Assembly: GCF_009683175.1 (NCBI RefSeq)
Contig: NZ_WKKW01000001.1
Location: 558,001-622,000 of the forward strand
Reading direction: 5' to 3'
DNA length: 64,000 nt
Origin: Bifidobacterium asteroides
GTDB lineage: Bacteria; Actinomycetota; Actinomycetes; Actinomycetales; Bifidobacteriaceae
The translations under genes and the position numbers were made by a program. Of this stretch, positions 46,480-54,300 are shown piece by piece (positions within the stretch are counted from its first letter, which is position 1; each line of letters opens with the position of its first letter). Below the pieces are notes generated by a model, which made no database searches, had not been told where the DNA came from, and saw only the letters and a program-made list of their open reading frames with translations.

Positions 46480-46549
46480 CCCTGACTATTCAGGGAACAC
46501 ATAAAATCCTAATGACACAAGGGATCATCCCCACCCACGCGGGGAACAC
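46480..46549 (-). ncRNA. Miniature crRNA-like gene upstream of cas3 (repeat, 21-nt guide, degenerate repeat)
   Basis: On the minus strand 46549-46522 is one 28-nt repeat, GTGTTCCCCGCG/TGGGTGGGG/ATGATCC, identical to the array repeat at 23 of 28 positions and still able to form the 6-bp hairpin. Then come 21 bases (46521-46501), then a degenerate repeat whose first 8 bases are the same GTGTTCCC and whose hairpin CCCTGA-ATAG-TCAGGG (46495-46480) keeps the 6-bp, 4-base-loop geometry. Cas6e cleavage at both stems would give handle, guide and 3' hairpin, a complete crRNA with a guide 12 nt shorter than the array's. The guide resembles the cas3 promoter (see 46438-46469). Layout and target match crRNA-like RNAs that lead Cascade to repress its own cas genes in some type I systems. 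Transcription is inferred. Confidence 0.7.
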
Positions 46550-46566
46550 ACCTGAAAAACAGGCTG

Positions 46567-46595
46567 TATGTAGTCTACACGGTAGCCGCAGTCAG
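46567..46595 (-). promoter_or_regulatory. Possible promoter of the crRNA-like gene
   Basis: CTGACT (46590-46595) and TACATA (46567-46572) are exactly 17 bases apart on the minus strand. Transcription would begin about 10 bases before the repeat at 46549. Both boxes deviate from consensus, so this is only a candidate. The 217 bases between 46551 and acpS show nothing else. Confidence 0.35.
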
Positions 46596-46767
46596 CGCTT
46601 AGAGCGACGCATGTAATACATAGAGCTGACCGCATCTGAAGCCTTGAACCTTGAATTCGACTCCGATACGGTCAGAGCATCGCTCCACATGCCGAAGACT
46701 TCTATTTAGCTGCTTAACGTGATAACTAGGAATTAACGCCACATGCGTCACATGTCCTTGTCTAGTT

Positions 46768-47238
46768 TCAGATACGCCTGCACAAAAGTACAACCGCCGA
46801 AGCCATCGGTCCATCATGGCTGAGAGCGATGTGCCAGCACAACTGCACTCGATCGACCTGACCACCGGTTAGAGGCAAGGAATCGTAAAGCTTGGCTTCC
46901 ACGGAGGACTCTAGATTGACGCTCGGCCGACCTCGGCTGTCGTCCAGAATCTCCACCCCGCTCCAGGGGAAATCATCCAGATCATAGGGCGATGGCTCAG
47001 ACCCCAGGGCCTGCGACCAGGCCTTGAGCACCGACTCCTTACCGGCCCAGCGCACCGCCAAGTGCGCCGTTATGTCGTCACGCTTAAGCAGGGACCGCTG
47101 CCCGGCCTGCCGCCGCTCCCGTGGCGAGAACAAGCCCGTCATGCGCGTGCCCGGCATGGCCAGTTGCCGGCCGAACTCCTTCAGGTCGACCAGGTCATGT
47201 CCCAACCCCAGCACTTGTCCAAACCCGGCATCTTCCAT
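46768..47238 (-). CDS. acpS: Holo-[acyl-carrier-protein] synthase
   Basis: A 156-residue 4'-phosphopantetheinyl transferase that should activate the carrier domain of the type I fatty acid synthase encoded downstream. Family motifs are QVLGLGHDLVDLKEF (metal-binding Asp), FSPRERRQ, and HLAVRWAGKESVLKAWSQAL (catalytic WAGKE). The open frame extends to a TTG at 47274; an ATG at 47259 is possible, but 47238 gives an N-terminus of the usual length. It is separated from fas by about 4 kb of tRNA and accessory sequence. Confidence 0.85.
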   Translation of the reverse strand: MEDAGFGQVLGLGHDLVDLKEFGRQLAMPGTRMTGLFSPRERRQAGQRSLLKRDDITAHLAVRWAGKESVLKAWSQALGSEPSPYDLDDFPWSGVEILDDSRGRPSVNLESSVEAKLYDSLPLTGGQVDRVQLCWHIALSHDGPMASAVVLLCRRI

Positions 47239-47930
47239 AGGCCCGAGTATGCCCCTCATCGGCCCCTGCAGCAAATCATCCGGTCAGAAGCTTGAAGACT
47301 ACACAACCTATGGTCCTAATCAACAATCACTGCAATCGTGCATAAATGGCCCTAGGAAGGGATAAACCACAAGGAACAAGAGGTTAGCAAGAAAGGAAGG
47401 TATGGATAAGAATAGATAGAGTGAGAGTCTGCCATATCTCATAGAGTGCAGTCGGCAGCCTGCTTGGAAGTCAGCGGGCTGGGCCAACCGCACACAAATC
47501 ATTTAGGAACATTCAGCGCAGCAACTCAGAGACTCTTCGCAGGACCTGAAGCCACAGGAATCCAATCCAAGCGGCGATGAGCATACATTGTCCTCAGACT
47601 GCCACGTACCTGCGAACGGAGATACTGAAAACAGTAGCAAAAGAATCATGAGCAGCTAGACATTTATCAGGAGTTCAACTCACTCGGTCATGCTCTTATG
47701 CCTATGCTTGAATCTCGGCCAGAGCGGTTCACGCCTGGGTGCTTGTTTGGTCAGGAAGCACTGCGACCTTCTCCAGCTCGGAGTGGAGTTGCTTGAGCCT
47801 TTCGTTCTCGACGAGCAGCCGAGAGAATGTCATCATAGACAATGCAGGACTACGCTTGTCATACCGAAAATAAAAGCAAGAGAGTGGTGTTGAGAGAAGG
47901 GTAATAATGTCAATTTTATGATGGCGCAGA
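47239..47930. other. Gene-poor spacer
   Basis: About 690 bases with no convincing gene. One short minus-strand frame ends in a leucine-zipper-like stretch (LLVENERLKQLHSELEKVAV, 47745-47810), which could be a fragment of a longer lost gene, but its start and family are not identifiable. Confidence 0.4.
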
Positions 47931-48308
47931 GTGGCGTCGTACCTGCTTCGCATAGTATTGCCTGCGTCGTTGCTATCGCAGTTGGTGGGGACCATTGCAT
48001 TTGGAAGATCTTCGCAAGGCGGATCTACTCAACCCTGGATCGATTGCGCTTCTGTGGCTGTTGCCTGCGTTATTTCCGCATGGTCCACGCGCAATGGGCA
48101 ATCCTGGGCGCACCGTCTCCTCAAGCTTCAGGTATGCGATCAGAATTCCAACCTGCCTATATCCGGTCTGAGAATGGGCGTGCGGGAGATAGCGCATCTT
48201 GCTGATTTCGCATCGCTCTTCATTGGTTTTCTTTGGCCTTTATGGGATGGCAGAGGGCAGACCTTCGCCGATAAGATCATGGGAACAACAGTGACTAGAA
48301 AACAATAG
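47931..48308 (+). CDS. Short RDD-family membrane protein, possibly N-terminally truncated
   Basis: A 125-residue protein with the C-terminal layout of RDD-domain membrane proteins: one N-terminal helix (SYLLRIVLPASLLSQLVG), a middle helix, the NGQSWAHRLLKLQV segment that follows helix 2 in this family, then FASLFIGFLWPLWDGRGQTF and ADKIMGTTV at the end. The codons just before the GTG start (TGG CGC AGA) would continue the expected RR motif but follow an in-frame TGA. The gene may therefore have lost its N-terminus, or it uses the GTG. Function is unknown; some RDD proteins are sodium/proton antiporters. Confidence 0.5.
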   Translation: MASYLLRIVLPASLLSQLVGTIAFGRSSQGGSTQPWIDCASVAVACVISAWSTRNGQSWAHRLLKLQVCDQNSNLPISGLRMGVREIAHLADFASLFIGFLWPLWDGRGQTFADKIMGTTVTRKQ

Positions 48309-48426
48309 GCATGCCTGCAATACCGCGACGACGCCCTGTACCCATCGTGCAGGCATGCGAAAAAGATACGGCTTCCAGCAGCAAGCAAGCTGCAGGCATT
48401 AGTGCGCATGGCGCAGCAAACTATAG

Positions 48427-48732
48427 CTAGTTTTCATCCGTATCCTGCTGGCCACTATGTGTCTGCTTGACAATGGAGAACGCCGACCGTATAGCCACGT
48501 ATATCACCAGCAGTGCTATAGCGATAATCCAGTTAGTCATGGGAATCGAACCCTTAGGGCTACTCATGAAATGCAGGGAGACAAACCCCAGAATTATCAA
48601 CGCCAGGCATAGCAGAACAACAAAGACTGCCCGGCCAGTGGTCACTCCTTTGGGGAATAGACGAGTCACACACTCGACCAGGCAGATAATTGACAGCACA
48701 AAACCGATGGATGCCACAATACTCACTATCAT
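48427..48732 (-). CDS. Small hydrophobic membrane protein of unknown function
   Basis: A 101-residue protein with three hydrophobic helices (about residues 1-24, 34-56 and 64-84) and a polar C-terminus (KQTHSGQQDTDEN). No family is recognised. The open frame reaches 48765; the ATG at 48732 is chosen because helix 1 starts there, but the ribosome-binding site is poor for both. The neighbours are an RDD protein and intergenic DNA, with no operon. Confidence 0.45.
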   Translation of the reverse strand: MIVSIVASIGFVLSIICLVECVTRLFPKGVTTGRAVFVVLLCLALIILGFVSLHFMSSPKGSIPMTNWIIAIALLVIYVAIRSAFSIVKQTHSGQQDTDEN

Positions 48733-49208
48733 CACCCCGCCAATCCCTTGAACAATGCCCAACAACCATCAACACCGAGGGCTGCCAGCAGTGTCTTTCC
48801 TACAGTGTTCTCGAAATTCTTTCAATCCTTAAGGAAGCGGCAACTTTCTTGCCAAGCTTCATACCTCGTAATGCACCAAGCATACTTGACTGGATATAAC
48901 AACTCAATTAGCTTTCCATTCTTGGCGGACCGTTTTATCAACTGTTCAACCTGGTTGTAAGGCCCAGAGATGGTTCCAGTGGAAATACCAGTAGCCTCTC
49001 CCGTCCTGGACGATTACGATACCTATGCGACATCTGACAGACCTTGTCGCTGTAGTCATCCGAGCACCTCCGTGTGTACCCTAACGTGTACCCATTTAGC
49101 CCGTAAAGTGCCGAATACTGGGGAAGATTTCGCTCAGTCAGGCCCGATCCTGACCGCTCCAAGTTGTTGGAAAACCCGCCGAGAATGGCGGAATACCAAC
49201 GATAATCA
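48733..49208. other. Gene-poor spacer before tRNA-Gly
   Basis: About 475 bases without a gene I can support. A short direct repeat GTGTACCC-TAAC-GTGTACCC occurs at 49073-49092. Short frames on both strands lack ribosome-binding sites and family features. Confidence 0.45.
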
Positions 49209-49282
49209 TGGAGCGGGCGACGGGAATCGAACCCGCGTAATCAGTTTGGAAGACTGAGGCTCTACCATTGAGCTACGCCCGC
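49209..49282 (-). tRNA. tRNA-Gly (anticodon TCC)
   Basis: On the minus strand GCGGGCG pairs with the 3' CGCCCGC stem. The D-arm (AGCTCAATGGTAGAGC), the anticodon arm with CTTCCAA and the T-arm (GCGGGTTCGATTCCCGT) are all well formed, and CCA is encoded at 49211-49209. The anticodon TCC reads GGA/GGG glycine codons. It stands alone in the gene-poor region. Confidence 0.97.
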
Positions 49283-49559
49283 AAAGCCGTTGGCTCGGTA
49301 CAGAGCATAGCACATGGGCCGGCCGGAACATGCAGTAAATTGCTCATCCGAGGTTTAATTCACCGCGAAACCTATGTAGACATCTTTGGACCGAATCCCA
49401 GTGCGACATGGAGACCTGCGCCGATTACCCCTCCCCCCACGGATAACCGTGAAGATTCATACAGAAATTCTGGCCCTTGCCGGCCGAACTAATATCAGGC
49501 AATTCATCCACATTGAATAAAAATCCTCTCTCGCCAGTATCGCTTCATTGGGTATGCAT

Positions 49560-49648
49560 GGATCAATCCCGTGGATTCGAGGAACATCTTGCGTGTAACC
49601 GCGACTGCCTGAGCACTGCGGGATCATTCATGCTAACGCGGTAGACAC
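49560..49648. repeat. Relic of a type I-E CRISPR array (two decayed repeats)
   Basis: Two 28-nt segments, 49560-49587 (GGATCAATCCCGTGG...GAGGAACAT) and 49621-49648 (GGATCATTCATG...CGCGGTAGACAC), start exactly 61 nt apart, the repeat-plus-spacer period of the main array. The first matches the array repeat at about 20 of 28 positions. The second matches the solitary repeat near cas3 at about 19 of 28. The GGATCA start and AACA/GACAC end are kept and the hairpin is lost. Candidates one period further out on either side are not convincing. The surrounding 49283-50224 shows no gene. Confidence 0.55.
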
Positions 49649-50224
49649 TCATTACTGAATACTATGTAGGGAAAGAAAAAATAATCCGCAAGATCTTTCA
49701 TTTTTACAGAGCGAGGCGAATCGGACTGATATCAAGCCGCCATTCGATCTTGAAGAAAGAAAATAATAGGGAATTGACATTGACAGCGGCAAGTTCGCCA
49801 CGCACATCAGCCTCGTCTTTCGACGATGGAAATTCCACTATGCCCGAGCATCGATTGCAATGGCTGAAATCATGCGGACGATAACAGTATGAGCATTAAT
49901 TCTTCTGATACCATCTAAAGCAACGTCAACAGATATTTATTAAGCAGTTCTCAAAAACGAGAACAGCGGGAAACAAGTAGTTGGCCACAGTTAAGAAGGG
50001 AACTATAGCCAAACATAATTGCCGAGTAGTTAGCCTAAGTTCTTCTGCTTTGATTAACGAAGAGATGAGATTTGTTTGCAGATGAGGTCAGATGTCAGCT
50101 TGTTGCTGCGGAGCTAGCATCATAACCTATGCGACAACTTGTTCTGCTTCAGTATCGACAGATTGACCCTACCTAATTTTGGCAGCTTTTCATCTTGCAG
50201 CTCCTTCTCAAGAAAGGAAATGAA

Positions 50225-50380
50225 ATGATATTAGCCATTAAACATTTTCTGTCACTATGTTCAGATGACCTCAAGAACAATTGGGGCGAGCCAGATTACA
50301 TGAAGCACCTCGTTGGGGCTACGATATTCGGATTGTGCGGTGTAGCTTTTGGTGTCGCGATGTTCGTTTTATTTCCTTAG
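50225..50380 (+). CDS. Possible 51-residue single-span membrane peptide
   Basis: An open frame of 51 residues starts MILAIKHFLSLCSDDLKNNW and ends in one hydrophobic helix (VGATIFGLCGVAFGVAMFVLF). AAAGGAAATGAA precedes the ATG, a reasonable ribosome-binding site. There is no family assignment and no neighbour within 800 bases. Such peptides can be toxins, phage-defence or stress peptides, but nothing here decides it. Confidence 0.35.
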   Translation: MILAIKHFLSLCSDDLKNNWGEPDYMKHLVGATIFGLCGVAFGVAMFVLFP

Positions 50381-51201
50381 ACATGCACGATACCTTGCTG
50401 CAATATAGTTATATCTACGAGCGCAGCAAACACCGATGAGTGCGGTGTCTTTGCGGAAACGCCGAGTCAGTACGAGCTACCATTATTCACTGGCTATCGC
50501 TTCCCATCAGGGACACCTATCCGTGGGGCAACAATAATCAGTGAGGTTTAGACGACGACATCGTACACACACGGGCATGCCTGTCTTTGTTCTGAAAGAT
50601 AAAGCGGCACTCCTTACAAATCCCTCCAGTCAGCATAGGAACCTTCCAGTCCCTAGGCCTTGCCTCAGGCATAAGGACTCATGTCTAAGAAACCAACTCG
50701 AATAGGCAACTGGAAACAGGCGATCCCCTCAATGCAGTAAATCGCCCGATCCGACACCACCAACAACCAGTACCTGCGTCAGCTTTTAAGGGTCCCGCCC
50801 ACAGCATAAGGGGAAAAATATCGGCGTGGCTATGGTGGTCGGGCTTCTTGGCATGAGTATTATGGCAACAAACCTCAGCCGCAGGAATCCCATAGCAGCG
50901 GCCACTAACACTAACACTTCGCACGAGTAAGCGGCCGGACGACTCCCCCAAGACAAGTTCGGCCATTCGGGTGGCCCAGCAATAATCCCAAGTAAAACCT
51001 GGGCCACCCATCTACTTTTCTATACCTTTTCATGAATGGGGTCCAATCATGTTCAGGTTGTAAGGGCCGCCTGTCCCTCAAGCAGCTTTGAAGCAACCCA
51101 ATGCACGCCCTTCTTAATCGTACTGAAACCAGATACAGATCGTATGCCTGTGTGGGACAAGACAAGTGAAGGCCATAACCAAGCCTGACGTACCCAGAAT
51201 C
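50381..51201. other. Gene-poor region with decayed coding traces
   Basis: About 820 bases without an intact gene. On the plus strand, following an in-frame stop near 50790, a stretch reads IGVAMVVGLLGMSIMATN (50826-50880), a membrane-helix-like fragment with no proper start. A longer minus-strand frame across the same bases (50685-51011) has no family features and no start signal. Confidence 0.4.
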
Positions 51202-51233
51202 ATTTCAATCCACGCTCCCGTGAAGAGAGCAAT
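51202..51233 (-). repeat. Solitary repeat resembling a type I-C CRISPR repeat
   Basis: On the minus strand the 32 bases read ATTGCTCTCTTCACGGGAG followed by CGTGGATTGAAAT. The 3' end GCGTGGATTGAAA is the hallmark of type I-C repeats, and GCTCTC/GGGAGC keeps an imperfect hairpin. No second copy is found within a repeat period on either side and no cas genes of that type are present, so it looks like a leftover. Confidence 0.55.
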
Positions 51234-51271
51234 CACCCGAGTACGAGCAGTTGATGAGATCTATCCATAAC

Positions 51272-51304
51272 AAAAGAGGAGGTGAGCCGTCTGGCCCACC
51301 TCCT
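51272..51304 (-). terminator. Intrinsic terminator of fas
   Basis: AGGAGGTGGGCC and GGCTCACCTCCT form a 12-bp stem (one mismatch) with a 4-base loop, then CTTTTG on the minus strand, about 80 bases past the fas stop. Confidence 0.8.
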
Positions 51305-51385
51305 TGATCAGCGCAGTGATTGAACTCTCACCGATTTCCTATTTCCCACTGCAGAGAATAAGAAACCGACCAACTCAGGATGCTT

Positions 51386-54300
51386 TCAGCTCCGGTCGTA
51401 GTAACCGTCGGCACCCAGACGGGCCTGGGGATCCAGCAGCATGGCCTTCTCGACCTCATGGCCCACATAGCCGTGGCCATCCTCATGGAAGCGGCGGTTG
51501 TCGATGGGCTCATAGAGCGGGGCCCGACCCATGCGGCCCTCCTCCAAACGGCGCTGACCAGCGGCCAGACGGTCGTTGGCCCGGCGATGCCACTCGTCCA
51601 GGGCCTCCTGACCGGAGGTCTTGAGCACAGCTGCCTCGAAGGCTCCGGGGCTGACGATGACCCCGATACCGGAGACATGGCCGAAGCCCAGGGATGTGAC
51701 CAGTCCGGCCTTAATCTTGCCCACCTTCAGAGGCTGCTCCAGCCAGACCAGATGGTCGTCGCGCTTCAGGACCGGATCCACGCAGTCCAGGGAGGCATTG
51801 GCCGGGATGACCCCGGACCGGAAGAGCTGGGTGAGCCCGTTGATCTGGAAGATGCAGGCACCACCCTTGGCATGGCCGGTCAGGCTCTTCTGGGAGATGA
51901 CGTAGAGCGGGTTGCCGTCCGTCCGCCCGATGGCGTGAGCCAAAGTGTTATGCAACTCGGACTCGTTCGGGTCGTTGGCGTTGGTGGAGGTGTCATGCTT
52001 GGAGACCACGGCGATGTCGTCGGGGTCCACGCCCAGCTTGGCCAGCGAGCGCACCAGGTCCGAATCCTTGCCGCCCATGCCGGCAGCCAGAGCCCCCAGC
52101 CCGGGTGCGGGGATGGAGGTGTGGGCACCGTCCGCGAAGGAGTGGATGTACCCGACCACGCCAGCCACAGGCAGCCCCATGCGCAGGGCGATGTCACCGC
52201 GGGTCAGCAGGATGGTCCCGCCGCCCTGGGACTCCAGGAAGCCCCCGCGCCGACGGTCGTTGGCCCTTGAGAAGAACCGTGGCTGGATGCCCTTGGCGTA
52301 CATCTCGGCGGAGTCGGCGGTGGCGTTCATGTTGCCGAAGCCGATGACCGATTCCACACCGATGTCGTCGATGGCGCCCGTGACCACGAAGTCCGCCTTG
52401 CCCAGGGCGATCTTGTCAGCGCCCTCCTCAAGGGAGACCGCAGCCGTGGCACAGGCCGAGACCGGCTGGACCATGTTGCCGTATCCGCCGATGTAGGACT
52501 GCATGACGTGCGCGGCCACCACGTTGGGCAGGGCCTCCTGGAGGATGTCCGTGGGGATCTCCTTGCCCAGGAAGCGGTCCAGGTAGAGCTTGCGCATGGA
52601 GGCCATGCCGCCGAAGCCGGTCCCCTGGGTGGAGGCCACCTTGGAGGGGTGCACAGCCTGCAGGATCTCCACCGGGGTGAATCCAGCCGACAGGTAGGCA
52701 TCCACGGTGGTCACGATGTTCCAGAGGGCGATCTGATCCACGTCCCCGACCATGGAGGCGGGAATACCCCACTTGACCGGGTCGAAGCCCTTGGGGAACT
52801 GGCCGCCCACGGTCCTGGACATGGTGGCCCGGCGCGGCACGCGGATGCGGGAGCCGGGCAGGCGGGTGACGGTCCACTCGCCGGACTCCTCGTCGCGGGC
52901 GATGCTGGTGTGGTCAGGATCCTGGGCCACGTACTCATCAGCCATGTCCTTGGTGGGCACCGAGAAGGCCACGTCGTGATCCAGGAAGACGTCCACCTCC
53001 TCCTCGTTGGTGCCCTGGCGGTAGTCGGAGCCCATGCCGTCGTCGAAGGGACGAATGCCGGAGCGGGCCACCACCTGGTCGTGGTAGCGTTCGGCAATGT
53101 CCTGCTCTGGTACCAGCTCGCCGTCGGTGTCGTACCAGCCCGGCTTGGGGCTGTCCTGCCACTCGACCAGACCCATGTTCCAGGCCAGTTCGAGGACGGC
53201 GGCGGCGCTCAGGTCGACCTGGCCATCCGAGTGGATGCCCATCTCGGCCTCGAATCGGGTGCGGCCGGAACCCCAGGGACCCATCTCGCCGATGGAGACG
53301 ATGACGATCTGATCCTCGGGCCGAGCGGTTACTCCCTGCCAGTCCTTCAGGTCCACCGGGGCCTGAGCGGGCACCCGGGGTGTGGGCAGGGCTTTGATGA
53401 CCCGGCCCGGATCCTTGTCGGCATCTGCAGATGCATCCCCGGACTTTCCGGCTGGAGCCGGTGTCGACGAATCCTCATCCTGGGCAGCCTCAGCCTTCAG
53501 GGCCTTGAGGTCCAGCGGGCTGGAGCCCAGGCCACCGGTCAGGTCGGCCTTAAGCGGAGACTGAAGAGCCTGCTGGCGGGCCTGCACAGTGCAGAGCTCC
53601 AGCAGGGAATCAGCCATCTGCTCGGTGGAGTAGGTGTGGATGCCGTGGCGCTCCACCACCTTGACCAGCGGATCGTTGCCGCCCATGAGCCCGGTGCCCC
53701 GGACCCAGCCGATCAGCGGGTGGGCGAAGGTGACCCGGCCGGACCAGTCCTGCTCGGGGCGGGACCGGTTGACGATGGCGTCCAGGGCGGCCTTGACCTC
53801 CCCGTAGGCTCCGTCGCCGCCGAACATGCCACGGTTGGGTGAGCCAGGCAGGACCACATGCAGACGGTGGTCGACGTCGGTATCCGCCCCGATGCCGGCG
53901 AACCCGGCGATCTGGCGTTCCAGGCTCCAGAGCATGAGTCGGGCCTGGGACTCGAAGAGCCTACCAGAGTCGGCCATGGTCCCGTGCATGGCGGGGGCCG
54001 CGAAGGGCAGCAGCAGTGTGGGCTCGTAGGCGGGCTTGAGCACGGTGGTCGTGGCCCCCGTGGTCTTGCGCTGCTCATTGCCGACCCAATCGACCAGGGC
54101 ATCCACATCCCGGTAGCTGGACAGGTTGGCGGGCACGATCCAGAGACGGGCACCGCCTACAGCATGGCGACGATAGAGGTCGCGGGCCCAGATGACGGTC
54201 TGCGGCTTCAGGGAGTGGCAGACGGCGATGACCGTCGCCCCGCCTTCCAGCAGGCCCGCAGTCAGAGATCCCGCGATCGACTTGGGAGCCACGCCGGTGA

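Noticed and set aside
46480-46549. A toxin-antitoxin RNA pair of the CRISPR-regulated kind
   Set aside because: No small toxin gene lies under control of a matching promoter; the guide matches the cas3 promoter instead.
46599-46865. An 88-codon minus-strand frame overlapping the end of acpS
   Set aside because: It starts within acpS in another frame and has no start signal; I could not link it to a transposase or other family.
49209-49282. tRNA-Gly as an attachment site of an integrated element
   Set aside because: I looked for a second copy of the tRNA 3' end and for an integrase gene nearby and found neither.
50685-51011. A 108-codon minus-strand frame
   Set aside because: No ribosome-binding site, unusual Cys/Trp-rich composition, and no family resemblance.
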